From the NCBI RefSeq assembly GCF_004784465.1, contig NZ_SRRU01000004.1:62001-126000 (forward strand): 64,000 bases of DNA. Direction: 5' to 3'. This document shows, piece after piece, positions 33,128-41,734 of the stretch. This DNA comes from Streptomyces griseoluteus (GTDB lineage Bacteria > Actinomycetota > Actinomycetes > Streptomycetales > Streptomycetaceae). The notes beneath the pieces were generated by a model, which saw nothing but the letters and a program-made list of their open reading frames with translations, ran no database searches and was not told the origin of the DNA. How positions within the stretch are numbered: the stretch's first letter is position 1; every line of letters starts with the position of its first letter. The position numbers were made by a program, and so were the translations under genes.

Positions 33128-33880
33128 GTGGCCGACGACGACCGCCGGCCGAAGTACCAGCGGATCGCGGACTCCCTGCGCGAGGCGATCCAGTCGGGCG
33201 AATACGGCCCCGGTGATCGCCTCCCTGGAGAGAACGACCTGATGGCCGCGCACGGCGTGGCTCGCATGACTGCCCGACAGGCGTTGAGCGTGCTCCGAGA
33301 CGAAGGCGTCGCCGAGGCCCGCAAGGGCGCCGGCGTGTTCGTCCGAGCCTTCCGTCCCCTTCGGCGCCGAGGTATCCAGCGACTTTCCCAGCAGCAATGG
33401 GGTAGCGACCGTTCCATCTGGTCCGCGGACATCGAGAATCGCGAGCTCGAGGTGGACCAGGTCACCGTGTCCGAGGAGGCCGCGCCCGACCGCATCAGCG
33501 CGGTTCTGGGCCTGGCCGACGACGAAACGGTGTGCGTGAGGCGCCGACGCTTCGTCTTGGACGGGAAAGCCGTCCTGCTCGCGACGAGCTATCTGCCCTC
33601 GTCAGTGGTCGCCGGGCCCGCCATCACCCAGGAGGACACAGGACCAGGCGGAACGTACGCCAGGCTTGCCGAACTCGGCTACAAGCCAGTGCACTTCCGC
33701 GAGGAGATCCGCTCACGCATGCCGTCGAAGGATGAAGCGGCACAGTTGAGCATGTCCCCCGGCACGCCGGTCATCCACATCTGCCGCACCGCGTTCGCGG
33801 ACGAAGGCCGCCCCGTCGAGATCAACGAGATGACGCTCGACGCCGCGTCCTACATCCTGGAGTACGACTTCGACGCGTGA
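33128..33880 (+). CDS. GntR/HutC-family regulator of the tRNA-Ser island
   Basis: A 250-residue KorSA-like regulator. Winged helix: YQRIADSLREAIQSGEYGPG, LMAAHGVARMTARQALSVL, GAGVFV. UTRA domain: RRRRFVLDGKAVLLATSYLP, GPGGTYARLAELGYKPVHF, GTPVIHICRTAF. It shares many of these blocks with the AICE GntR at 14883, so both belong to the same mobile-element lineage. Start GTG 33128 (VADDDRRPKYQ) is chosen just before the conserved helix; no clear ribosome binding site, and GTG 33083 in frame is possible. The hairpin repeat begins 8 bp after its stop. Confidence 0.85.
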   Translation: MADDDRRPKYQRIADSLREAIQSGEYGPGDRLPGENDLMAAHGVARMTARQALSVLRDEGVAEARKGAGVFVRAFRPLRRRGIQRLSQQQWGSDRSIWSADIENRELEVDQVTVSEEAAPDRISAVLGLADDETVCVRRRRFVLDGKAVLLATSYLPSSVVAGPAITQEDTGPGGTYARLAELGYKPVHFREEIRSRMPSKDEAAQLSMSPGTPVIHICRTAFADEGRPVEINEMTLDAASYILEYDFDA

Positions 33881-33888
33881 CCTGGGCT

Positions 33889-34310
33889 GTTACAGGTTTC
33901 TCTACCTCATCAAGCCCCGGCTGCGCTCCGCCCCGCCGGGCGCGCTTCCCGGCTCCGCTCCGGGCGCCGCTCCTGCCTCCGGCCCGCTCCGCCCGCGCTG
34001 CGCCGACGCGCGCCCACGTGTGAATAGGGCCGGAAGCCATGAGTCGATCACCCGCATAGCGTGGGCCAGGTCAAGGCAATGCCTCCGGCGGGGGATCGGC
34101 CGGCACCGGGGGGAGAGGGCGCCGTTGCCGCCCTCGGGTCCGTTGTGGCGTGCGCGGGTGCTCCCATCCCGTACGCCATCGACCCAGGCAGAGACGAGCA
34201 GACGCGGCCCATGGCGTCCAGGTCGTTCCTACAGTGGCGCGCTCCACCTGGACGCCATGAACCACGCCCGCTCCACGGTGTGTGGGTCGACGGCGTACGG
34301 GGTGAGTGGT
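33889..34310 (+). repeat. Dispersed hairpin repeat, copy 2 (in tRNA-Ser island)
   Basis: Inverted copy of 13085-13515. Begins GTTACAGGTTTCTCTAC right after the GntR stop. The inner stem is 34210-34223 (CATGGCGTCCAGGT) with 34246-34259 and a 22-nt loop; two pairs differ from copy 1 with compensating changes on the other arm. Outer arms lie near 34171-34195 and 34281-34304. No gene in this 420-bp stretch. Confidence 0.8.
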
Positions 34311-34397
34311 GGGCTGGGATATGTCCTTCCGCGGGTGTCCGTCAGGCGGCAAGATCGCGTATCGCCAAGAACACCCCTGTGGCGAGCGGAGATTGAG

Positions 34398-35492
34398 ATG
34401 GACGTGGTGGCGTCGTGGCCCGACAGTGAGGCATTGGGCGAGCCTGGGCCCGTTGCTCCGCTCGACGGAGTTGACATGGCGATGCTGATGCGGTCCGTGC
34501 GGGCTCAGGCCGACCGAGCGGTGCCCGGCATCGACGACATGGCTTCATACCTCGCCGCACAGGTGTCGGACACTTCACACCGTGAGGTAGTGGGCCCGCT
34601 TCTCGACGGCCAGGGCGCCAGCGGTGTCGTGGTGCGGGGCGGCACAGTCATCGCTTCGTGGGGCGACCCGAAGCGCGAGGAGATGGCCTACAGCGCAACG
34701 AAGAGCGTTCTGTCCCTGGTCGCCGGTATCGCGTTCGACACGGGCAAGCTGCGCCTGGATGAACCTGTGTCCTTGTCGGTGAACCTCCCCCAGTTCGCGG
34801 GCCCCCATGGGCGCGCGATCACGTGGCGTCATCTCCTCGACCAGACCAGCCAGTGGGAAGGCGAGCTGTGGGGCAAGCCGACACAGGTAGACGCACAAAG
34901 CACGCGCGAGGGCACGGAGTCGGCAGGCGGGCCGCCCGGGGAGGGCTGGGCCTACAACGACGTCCGGGTGAACCTCACTGCCCTCGCGCTCACGGTGCTC
35001 CTGGGCCGCGCCCTGCCGGATGTGCTGCGCGACCATGTCATGACGGCAATCGGCGCCTCAGATGGCTGGTCCTGGCACGGCTACGAGAATTCAGTGGCCG
35101 AGATCGAGGGCGCCCGTGTCCCGGTAGTCTCCGGGGGCGCCCACTGGGGCGGCGGTCTGTGGATCAGTGCTCTGGACCTGGCCCGCCTAGGCCAACTCTG
35201 TCTGCGCGGTGGAGTATGGGGCGTCCGTCAGGTCATCTCGCGCGACTGGATCGAGGAGCTTTGGACCCCCTGCCGGGTCAAGCCGAACTACGGCCTGTCC
35301 TGGTGGCTCAACCACGACCGCACGGTGTGGCCGAAAGCTCCAGAGACCGGCCGCTGCGCCCGCGGCAACGGTGGCAGCCACCTGCTGTGGGTGGATCCGG
35401 CCCGCGACCTGGTAATCAGCTCGCGGTGGGGCGCGGGGGTCGAACAACTCCTGGTCGAGGTCTCGGAAGCAGTGGAGCCCTGTATCAACTGA
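34398..35492 (+). CDS. Serine hydrolase, beta-lactamase/DD-peptidase fold
   Basis: A 364-residue class C beta-lactamase-like protein without signal peptide. Active-site tetrad SATK (Ser nucleophile and Lys) in MAYSATKSVLSLVAGIAF, the second motif YND in WAYNDVRVN and a third-motif candidate HWGGGLW; WRHLLDQTSQW and YGLSWWLNHD are typical of the family. Members are esterases, peptidases or amidases; cytoplasmic location points to an esterase/amidase rather than cell-wall work. ATG 34398 has GCGGAGATTGAG before it. It is the only enzyme in the tRNA-Ser island, hence the probable cargo. Confidence 0.85.
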   Translation: MDVVASWPDSEALGEPGPVAPLDGVDMAMLMRSVRAQADRAVPGIDDMASYLAAQVSDTSHREVVGPLLDGQGASGVVVRGGTVIASWGDPKREEMAYSATKSVLSLVAGIAFDTGKLRLDEPVSLSVNLPQFAGPHGRAITWRHLLDQTSQWEGELWGKPTQVDAQSTREGTESAGGPPGEGWAYNDVRVNLTALALTVLLGRALPDVLRDHVMTAIGASDGWSWHGYENSVAEIEGARVPVVSGGAHWGGGLWISALDLARLGQLCLRGGVWGVRQVISRDWIEELWTPCRVKPNYGLSWWLNHDRTVWPKAPETGRCARGNGGSHLLWVDPARDLVISSRWGAGVEQLLVEVSEAVEPCIN

Positions 35493-35587
35493 CAGAGCGA
35501 CGGAGCAGAAGTTCCTCGTGCCCCAGCCGTGCCCGACAGAGCGGGAAACCACGGGGAACACCGGGCGGTCACGGTTACAGGGCACAA

Positions 35588-35625
35588 GAACGGCCCCTGA
35601 CCAAACTCCAGGTCAGGGGCCGTTC
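35588..35625. terminator. 15-bp terminator between hydrolase and tRNA-Ser
   Basis: GAACGGCCCCTGACC (35588-35602) pairs perfectly with GGTCAGGGGCCGTTC (35611-35625). Serves the hydrolase gene and the minus-strand tRNA; replaces the terminator now stranded at 32905. Confidence 0.8.
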
Positions 35626-35640
35626 TCACTGCTCACCACG

Positions 35641-35727
35641 CGGAGGCGGTGGGATTTGAACCCACGGTGACATCGCTGCCACGACGGTTTTCAAGACCGT
35701 TCCCTTAGGCCGCTCGGGCACACCTCC
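35641..35727 (-). tRNA. tRNA-Ser (anticodon TGA)
   Basis: An 87-nt class II tRNA: acceptor GGAGGTG/CGCCTCC (one G-T pair), anticodon arm ACGGT-CTTGAAA-ACCGT (anticodon TGA), long variable arm and T arm GTGGGTTCAAATCCCAC. Reads UCA and related Ser codons. Integration site of the 2.7-kb island. Confidence 0.95.
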
Positions 35728-35796
35728 CCGCTTCGCCCACCTGGGGCGGAGCGGGGTACAGCGTACCGGGAGCGAGGGGCGGGCGGGGGACCTGGC

Positions 35797-37209
35797 TCAG
35801 CTGTCGCCGACTCGGGAGCCGAGGGTGAGGTCGACGGTGTGCTGGTCGCCGCCCCGGGTGTAGGTGACCTTGACCTTGTCGCCGGGCTTGTGGGTCCAGA
35901 TCTCGCCGATCAGGGTGGGGCCGCTGTCGATGACGGAGTCGTCCAGCTTGGTGATGACGTCGCCCGGCTTGAGGCCAGCCTTGGCGGCGGGGCCGCCCGA
36001 CTCGACCGCGTCCGCGCCGCCCGCGCCCTGGTCGGTGATCTTCGCGCCGTCGGCGGACTCCTCCAGGGAGACCGAGGCGCCGATCTTGGCGTACACCGGC
36101 TTGCCGGACTTGATGAGCTGCTGGGCGACGTACTTCGCCTGGTTGATCGGGATGGCGAAGCCGAGGCCGATCGAGCCGGACTGGCCGGAGCCGAAGCTGC
36201 CGCCGCTGGTCGACTGGATCGCGGAGTTGATGCCGATCACCGCGCCGGAGGCGTTGAGCAGCGGGCCGCCGGAGTTGCCCGGGTTGATCGACGCGTCGGT
36301 CTGCAGGGCACTCATGTAGGACGCCTTGCTGCTGGAACTGCCGTCGCTGGATGCCACGGGGCGGTTCTTGGCGCTGATGATGCCGGTCGTCACCGTGTTG
36401 GACAGCCCGAAGGGGGCGCCGATGGCGATCGTCTCGTCGCCCACCGCGACCTGGTCGGAGTTGCCGAGGGAGAGCGGCTTGAGGTCCGAGGGCGCGTTCT
36501 TCAGCTTGACGACGGCCACGTCGTAGCCCTGGGCGTGTCCCACGACCTCGGCGGCGTACTTGCGGCCGTCGGGGAAGGTGGCGGACAGCTTGCCGCCGTC
36601 GACCGCCTCGGCGACCACGTGGTTGTTGGTGACGATGTGGCCCTGGGTGTCGAAGACGAACCCGGTGCCCGTGCCGCCCTCGCCGCTGTTGCTCTCCGCC
36701 TCGATGGTCACCGTGCTGGGCAGCGCCCTGGAGGCCACGCCCGCGATGGTGCCCGGCGCCCGCTTGACCTGCGAGGCGCCGTTGTCCGCGGCGGAGATCG
36801 TGGTGGAGCCCTGGCTGTCGTTGTCCTTGGCCAGGGTGTAGCCGAGGCCGCCGCCCAGACCACCGGCGACCAGCGCGGCCACCAGCACCGCCGCGATCAG
36901 CCCGCCGCGCCCGCCGCCGGCCGGCTTCGGCGCCGGCTGCTGGTACGAGGCACCCCAGCCGCCGCCCGCGCCCGCCTCGCCGTAACCCGGCGTACCGGGG
37001 GGCGGCGGGGGCGGCCAGGAGCCCTCGGGGGCGCCGTAGGACTGGGTGGGGCCGGGCCCGTACGGGTGCTGCTCCGGCGGGCCGGAGGGCACCGGCGGAA
37101 GCTGAGCCGTCGCACCCGCGTCACCCTGCGGGGGAGCGGGAGATGCCACCGGCACAGGAGGTGCGGACGGGGCCGGGGGTACCGCGTTGCCCTCGTTCTC
37201 GGTGCTCAC
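35797..37209 (-). CDS. HtrA/DegP-like membrane-anchored serine protease with PDZ
   Basis: A 470-residue surface protease. A Pro/Gly-rich cytoplasmic N-terminus of about 100 residues precedes one membrane anchor (GLIAAVLVAALVAGGLGGG). The trypsin-like domain has the triad His in IVTNNHVVAEAV, Asp in GYDVAVVKLKN and Ser in INPGNSGGPLLN. A PDZ domain follows (GPAAKAGLKPGDVITKLDD). It should cleave misfolded proteins outside the membrane. The long intergenic region upstream suggests stress-controlled transcription. Confidence 0.92.
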   Translation of the reverse strand: MSTENEGNAVPPAPSAPPVPVASPAPPQGDAGATAQLPPVPSGPPEQHPYGPGPTQSYGAPEGSWPPPPPPGTPGYGEAGAGGGWGASYQQPAPKPAGGGRGGLIAAVLVAALVAGGLGGGLGYTLAKDNDSQGSTTISAADNGASQVKRAPGTIAGVASRALPSTVTIEAESNSGEGGTGTGFVFDTQGHIVTNNHVVAEAVDGGKLSATFPDGRKYAAEVVGHAQGYDVAVVKLKNAPSDLKPLSLGNSDQVAVGDETIAIGAPFGLSNTVTTGIISAKNRPVASSDGSSSSKASYMSALQTDASINPGNSGGPLLNASGAVIGINSAIQSTSGGSFGSGQSGSIGLGFAIPINQAKYVAQQLIKSGKPVYAKIGASVSLEESADGAKITDQGAGGADAVESGGPAAKAGLKPGDVITKLDDSVIDSGPTLIGEIWTHKPGDKVKVTYTRGGDQHTVDLTLGSRVGDS

Positions 37210-37623
37210 AGCTCTTCTCTCCTCGATCCACGGCTGTTGTCGTCGGTCGCGCTCGGTCGAACTCGATCATGCTCAGTCGCCCACCGGTCGCGCCGCGTCT
37301 TATACGGGGCGCGACCGGTCGCGCCCGTCCATGGTCGGTCATGCGCGTGGCCGTGCGCACGCCCGTCGCCCAAGACGCGCGGACCGGCGCGACAAGGCCG
37401 CACATGGTCCCGTACCTGTTCCTGTTGTACGCACCCAGCTTTTCCCACGGGCCGTCAGGGCACCGTAAGCGGTCCCTGTGGGACCGCGGAGACCCTTTAT
37501 ATAGGACTTCTCGGGCATAAGTGAGATAAGTATGTACGGAGGTCCGCCCGGTGGCGCACTCCTCCCGGTCGCCTGCCCGCTCGCGCGCCCCGCACAACCC
37601 CCGGTCGGTGGCACCATGACGCG
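37210..37623. promoter_or_regulatory. 414-bp divergent promoter region with 20-bp palindrome
   Basis: No gene. Between the HtrA-like protease and the GDPD gene. Contains the perfect 20-bp palindrome GGGCGCGACCGGTCGCGCCC (37307-37326), with further GACCGGTCGC-like half sites nearby (ACCGGTCGCG at 37283), and an AT-rich patch (37491-37535) before GDPD. Confidence 0.5.
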
Positions 37624-38442
37624 GTGACCCACGCACCACACCACACGATCCAGGTCGTCGCCCACCGTGGAGCCTCCGAGGACGCGCCCGAACACACCCT
37701 CGCCGCCTACCGCAAGGCGATCGAGGACGGCGCGGACGCCCTGGAGTGCGATGTACGGCTCACCGCCGACGGACACCTGGTCTGTGTCCACGACCGCCGG
37801 GTGAACCGCACCTCCAACGGCCGGGGCGCCGTCTCCGCCCTGGAGCTGTCCGACCTCTCGGCCCTCGACTTCGGCTCCTGGAAGGGCCGGGCGGGCCGGG
37901 ACGAGGAGCCCGACTGGGAACACCGGCCCGAGGACCGCGAGGAGACCTCGGTCCTGACCCTGGAGCGCCTGCTCCAACTCGTCGCCGACGCGGGGCGCCG
38001 GGTCGAGCTGGCCATCGAGACCAAGCACCCCACCCGCTGGGCCGGCCAGGTCGAGGAACGCCTGCTCGCCCTGCTGCGCCGGTACGGGCTGCACGCCCCC
38101 GCCTCTGCCGAGGCCTCCCCGGTGCGCGTGATGAGCTTCTCCGCACGCTCCCTGCACCGGGTGCACGCCGCCGCCCCGGCCCTGCCCCTGGTACTGCTCG
38201 CCCAGTTCGCCACCCCGCGCCTGCGTGACGGACGCCTCCCCGAGGGCGTCACCATCGCAGGCCCCTCCATCCGCATCGCCCGCGGCCACCCGGCGTACGT
38301 ACGACGGCTCAAGGAGGCCGGTCACCAGGTGCACGTGTGGACCGTGAACGAGCCCGCCGACGTGGACCTCTGTGTGGAACTCGGCGTCGACGCCATCATC
38401 ACCAACCGCCCGCGCGAGGTGCTCGGCCGCCTCGGCCGCTGA
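37624..38442 (+). CDS. Glycerophosphodiester phosphodiesterase
   Basis: A 272-residue GDPD enzyme that hydrolyses glycerophosphodiesters to an alcohol and glycerol 3-phosphate. Motifs: VAHRGASEDAPEHTLAAYRK (catalytic His, Glu in EHT), ALECDVRLTADGHLVCVHDR (metal Glu/Asp and second catalytic His), ELAIETKHPTRW and the end HVWTVNEPADV with VDAIITNRPREV. No signal peptide, so probably cytoplasmic. Start GTG 37624 lies 33 residues or fewer before the first motif, matching the family. Confidence 0.92.
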   Translation: MTHAPHHTIQVVAHRGASEDAPEHTLAAYRKAIEDGADALECDVRLTADGHLVCVHDRRVNRTSNGRGAVSALELSDLSALDFGSWKGRAGRDEEPDWEHRPEDREETSVLTLERLLQLVADAGRRVELAIETKHPTRWAGQVEERLLALLRRYGLHAPASAEASPVRVMSFSARSLHRVHAAAPALPLVLLAQFATPRLRDGRLPEGVTIAGPSIRIARGHPAYVRRLKEAGHQVHVWTVNEPADVDLCVELGVDAIITNRPREVLGRLGR

Positions 38443-38500
38443 CCCTCCCCCGGACTCCGGGAGTGCTCCGGCGCGTTCGCCTCCCGCACCGGGATTGCGA

Positions 38501-39142
38501 ATGCGTCGCCGGAACGAGACTGGCCGGTTTCCGGTTCAGGCCAATGGGGCATCCACACCGTGGCGTGGGGCGAAGGAGGTCTCGGGGGTGGCGTTGGTGG
38601 TGGCACAGGAAGTGCCCGCGTCGTCGAGCATGGCCGTACCTCATGGCCCTGCCGGCGTGGGGAAGGCGAGGCACCGGATGCGTGCGCAACTGCGCGGCGG
38701 CGGGGTCCCGGAACCGGTCGTGGACGACGCCGTGCTGATTCTGTCGGAGCTGCTGAGCAACGCGTACCGGCACGGACGCCCGCTGGGCGGCGCCCGGGCC
38801 GGGGACGGCGCGGTGCGCGCGGACTGGCGGATCGACCCGCGCGGACGGCTCATCGTGGAGGTCACCGACGGCGGCGGCCCGACCCGCCCCGCCCCGGCCA
38901 CCCCCTCGGTCACCGCGCACGGCGGCCGGGGCCTGAGCATCATCGACGCGCTCGCCGACGACTGGGGCGTACGGGACGACGTGCCGGGCGAGGTGACCGT
39001 CTGGGTGGTGGTCCACGCGGACGTGCACGATCCCGATGCCGGCGCCCCGCTCGAATCTTTCGCTACGCGCGTCACCACCCCCGCGCCGGTCGCCGCGCTG
39101 GCCCAACTCGGCTTCACGGACGCGTTCGAGAGCCTGGACTGA
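38501..39142 (+). CDS. HATPase_c regulatory ATP-binding protein
   Basis: A 213-residue GHKL ATPase of the Streptomyces anti-sigma-like class. N-box AVLILSELLSNAYRHGRP, G1 VEVTDGGGPTRP and G2 HGGRGLSIIDALADDWG. The region ahead of the domain (TGRFPVQANGASTPWRGAKE) is conserved in my recollection of homologues, so ATG 38501 is given; GTG 38588, with GGAGG 8 nt upstream, is a serious alternative giving 184 residues. Partner unknown. Confidence 0.8.
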   Translation: MRRRNETGRFPVQANGASTPWRGAKEVSGVALVVAQEVPASSSMAVPHGPAGVGKARHRMRAQLRGGGVPEPVVDDAVLILSELLSNAYRHGRPLGGARAGDGAVRADWRIDPRGRLIVEVTDGGGPTRPAPATPSVTAHGGRGLSIIDALADDWGVRDDVPGEVTVWVVVHADVHDPDAGAPLESFATRVTTPAPVAALAQLGFTDAFESLD

Positions 39143-39280
39143 ACGAGGGTCCCGAAAGGGGCGGTTGTCCACAGGCACTGCCCACCCCCGCCCGCGTCGT
39201 CCCCAGGTTCCCGTGGCTCGCGGCCCGAACGGCTAGGCTCCCGACCGTACGAGACCAGCCGTTACCGGGAGACAGCCACG

Positions 39281-40252
39281 ATGGCCAAGAAGCGACCCCA
39301 GACCAAGGGCAGCCGCCCGCAGCCGCACGGGGCCGGGGGCGAGGTTCCGGTCGTCGGTGCCCGCGAGGCGTGCCCCTGCGGCAGCGGCCGCCGCTACAAG
39401 GCGTGCCACGGCCGCGCGGCCGCGCACGCCGTGACCGAGCTGGTGCAGCGCCCCTTCGAGGGCCTGCCGGGCGAGTGCGACTGGGTGGCGCTGCGCGAGC
39501 TGGTCCCGGCCGCGACCGTCGAACTCACCCTGAAGGAGGGCCTGCCCGAGGGCGTCCCCTCGGTCACGCTGGCCACCGTGCTGCCCATGGCGTGGCCCGC
39601 ACTGCGCCGCGACGACGGCTCGGTGCTGCTGGGCCTGCAGAACGACACCGCCTCCGGCGACATCAGCCGCGATCTGGCCGACACCCTCCAGCGGGCCCTG
39701 GTGGCCGAGCCGGGCACCCCGGTGGAGGGCCGCCGCGCCCCCTCCGACGCTCTCCGGCTCCAGGACCTGCTGGCCGCCGACGGCCCCTTCGAGCCGGTCG
39801 TGCACAGCGGGTTCGAGTTCTGGGTGCCGGACGCGGAGAACGCGACGCCCGAGGTGGCCGCCTCCCTGGAGCGGGCCAACTCCGCCGCGATCCCCACGGT
39901 CAAGCTGACCGGGGTGGACGCCGCGTACTGGTGCGAGACCCCGGAGAAGAACCACCTGCGCTGGGTCATGCCGCACGAGGAGGAGCACCTGCTGGACGCG
40001 CTGGCCCGGCTGCACGCGGCGGGCACGTCCAGCCTGGGTGAGGGCACCCGCCTGGTCGGCTCGTTCCGCGCGCACGGGCTGACCGTGCCGGTGTGGGACC
40101 TGCCGAGCGGGGTCGGCGCCGAGGAGATCGAGAAGCCAGCCGCCGAGTTCGCCGAGCGGCTGGCCGCGGCCCTCGCGGTGACCGAGCCGCTCACCCCGGA
40201 GGAGCGCCGGGCACGCGGCGGCCTCACCAACCGGCAGGTCACCCTGAGCTGA
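39281..40252 (+). CDS. DUF5926 family protein with SEC-C motif
   Basis: A 323-residue conserved actinobacterial protein. A basic N-terminus (MAKKRPQTKGSRPQPHG) is followed by the zinc-binding SEC-C motif EACPCGSGRRYKACHG, then a long acidic DUF5926 domain ending TPEERRARGGLTNRQVTLS. SEC-C motifs bind zinc and often mediate contact with ribosome- or translocase-associated partners; the function of this family is unknown to me. It stands alone. Confidence 0.85.
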   Translation: MAKKRPQTKGSRPQPHGAGGEVPVVGAREACPCGSGRRYKACHGRAAAHAVTELVQRPFEGLPGECDWVALRELVPAATVELTLKEGLPEGVPSVTLATVLPMAWPALRRDDGSVLLGLQNDTASGDISRDLADTLQRALVAEPGTPVEGRRAPSDALRLQDLLAADGPFEPVVHSGFEFWVPDAENATPEVAASLERANSAAIPTVKLTGVDAAYWCETPEKNHLRWVMPHEEEHLLDALARLHAAGTSSLGEGTRLVGSFRAHGLTVPVWDLPSGVGAEEIEKPAAEFAERLAAALAVTEPLTPEERRARGGLTNRQVTLS

Positions 40253-40401
40253 CCCCCCACAGGGCCTGGAGGACGGGGACGGGTGACGCCTGTCAGGAAC
40301 AGGTGACTCCTGTCACAACTCCTCGGTGTGACAAGCGAATCGGTGTCCGAATGAGCAGGACCGAATTTGCGAACCGCCGATCTCTTGTTACCGTTCCAGT
40401 A

Positions 40402-40441
40402 GCCCGGTTGCTGGTGCATCCCCCGTCGCCAGCAACCGGGC
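40402..40441 (+). ncRNA. Candidate small RNA or attenuator hairpin
   Basis: GCCCGGTTGCTGG (40402-40414) pairs perfectly with CCAGCAACCGGGC (40429-40441), then CTTTCC. AT-richer, promoter-like sequence lies just upstream (TTGCGAACCG, CTTGTTACCG, 40368-40396). It is in an intergenic space where the genes converge, so it may be a short independent transcript ending at this hairpin, or just a terminator of the DUF5926 gene. Confidence 0.35.
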
Positions 40442-40494
40442 CTTTCCATGCCCGCGCCCGGCCGGGTCAGCCATGGTCCTTCGCCAACTTCCGT

Positions 40495-41013
40495 TCAGTT
40501 CCGCGGAGTTGAGTTGCTGGCGGAGCGGAGCAGCAGCGGGTCCTCGGCGCCGCGCGCGAACTCGGAGACGGCCGTGTACGCGGCCCCCGCGCCCCGCGTG
40601 CGCTCGCGCGGAGTCTCACAGGTGGCGGGCGCGTCGTCCGCACCGGTGACACAGGTCGTACGCACCGCCCGGCCGTCCGGGCCCAGCAGGCTCAGGCCGG
40701 CGTCCAGGGCGTCGCCGGTGGTGTTGCGGTAGTACACCCGCGCCCAGGTGTCGCCGCCCCGCGTCAGGACGCAGGTCTGCGCCTCCAGACCGTCGGGCGA
40801 GGCGAGTTCGGGTCCGCAGCGGGAGAGGGTGATCCGGTCCGGGGAAGAGGGCACCGAAGCCGAAGCCGCACGTCCGTCCCCGTCCGCCCCCTGTTCCGCC
40901 GACGCCCCGCCCAGCGACAGCAGCAGGGCCGCCGCGACGAGGCCCGCCAGGGCGGAGGTACGGAGCGGACCGGCTCCCGGCCCGCCCGCGCGGGACCGGT
41001 GATTTCGCAGCAT
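40495..41013 (-). CDS. Secreted protein of unknown function
   Basis: A 172-residue protein with a signal peptide (about 18-40: TSALAGLVAAALLLSLGGAS-A) and a mature domain of about 130 residues containing four Cys (SRCGPELASP, EAQTCVLTRG, VRTTCVTGAD, PATCETPRER) likely forming two disulfides. WARVYYRNTTGDALDAGLSL resembles a small beta-sandwich. No catalytic motif. Function unknown. Confidence 0.75.
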   Translation of the reverse strand: MLRNHRSRAGGPGAGPLRTSALAGLVAAALLLSLGGASAEQGADGDGRAASASVPSSPDRITLSRCGPELASPDGLEAQTCVLTRGGDTWARVYYRNTTGDALDAGLSLLGPDGRAVRTTCVTGADDAPATCETPRERTRGAGAAYTAVSEFARGAEDPLLLRSASNSTPRN

Positions 41014-41068
41014 GGGCGGAAGATAACGAGCGCGCGCGGCCCCAAGGCCCCGCGCGCCCCCGACACCC

Positions 41069-41734
41069 CTACAACTCGGGCGCGCTCACACCCGTACGAG
41101 TGAGGGCCTCGACCACCGCGTCCACCACGGCCTCCACGTCCGGCAGCCACGGGGAGGCGGAGCCGGGCAGCGGGGCGCGCTCCCAGTGGACCTCGCCCTG
41201 GCCGGTGGTGGAGGGCGGGAGGGCGAGGTAGCCGCCCTCGCCGTGGAAGCGGAGCGAGCCGGGGACGAAGTCCTTGGCGTACAGCAGTTCGCCCAACTGC
41301 TCCATGGAGTAGGGCTTCACGAGGATCGCCCAGCGGTGCGGGGCCGCGACGACCGGGCCGAGCCGCATGCCGCGCCGGTCCAGCAGCGCCAGCGCGCGGG
41401 CTCCGGCCGCTGCGGGCAGGCTGACCGCGCAGGGGGCCTGGCCGCCGGTGGCGAGGACGATCGGCGCGTCCGGCCGGCTGGTCCACCACCAGCGCACCAT
41501 GCGGGCGTCGGTGGTGGCCGCCAGCAGATCGGGGTCACCGGGATGGGCGCCGGGCACCGTGCAGGCGGGGTCGGGGCAGGAGCAGCCGGCCGGACCCTGC
41601 GGATCGGGGGCGGTGCCCGGCAGTACGGGCCACCGCCACATCGCCGCGAAGGTCGTAGCCGCGTCGATCAGCGCCGGGCCGTCGTCGCCCCGCCGGGGCG
41701 GAAGGCCGCTTCGGCTTCCGAGGATCTCGCGCAT
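41069..41734 (-). CDS. Prim-pol domain protein 2
   Basis: A 221-residue protein related to the bifunctional primase/polymerase N-terminal domain. It has a Cys/His cluster (CSCPDPACTVPGAHPGDPD) and RMVRWWWTSRPDAPIVLATG, GPVVAAPHRWAILVKPYSM. The DxD metal ligands of active prim-pols are not evident (IVLATGGQAPCAVSLP takes that place), so catalytic loss is possible. Second stand-alone prim-pol protein in the window. Divergent from the PP2C gene. Confidence 0.7.
   Translation of the reverse strand: MREILGSRSGLPPRRGDDGPALIDAATTFAAMWRWPVLPGTAPDPQGPAGCSCPDPACTVPGAHPGDPDLLAATTDARMVRWWWTSRPDAPIVLATGGQAPCAVSLPAAAGARALALLDRRGMRLGPVVAAPHRWAILVKPYSMEQLGELLYAKDFVPGSLRFHGEGGYLALPPSTTGQGEVHWERAPLPGSASPWLPDVEAVVDAVVEALTRTGVSAPEL

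Larger units (their letters stand above)
32942..35698. mobile_element. 2.7-kb island in tRNA-Ser(TGA), without integrase
   Basis: Bounded by 59-bp direct repeats of the tRNA 3' part. Contains only an AICE-type GntR regulator, one copy of the dispersed hairpin repeat and a serine hydrolase gene, plus its own terminator next to the intact tRNA. No integrase, excisionase, replication or transfer gene is left, so it is a deletion remnant of a larger element or is moved by an integrase encoded elsewhere. Confidence 0.8.
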
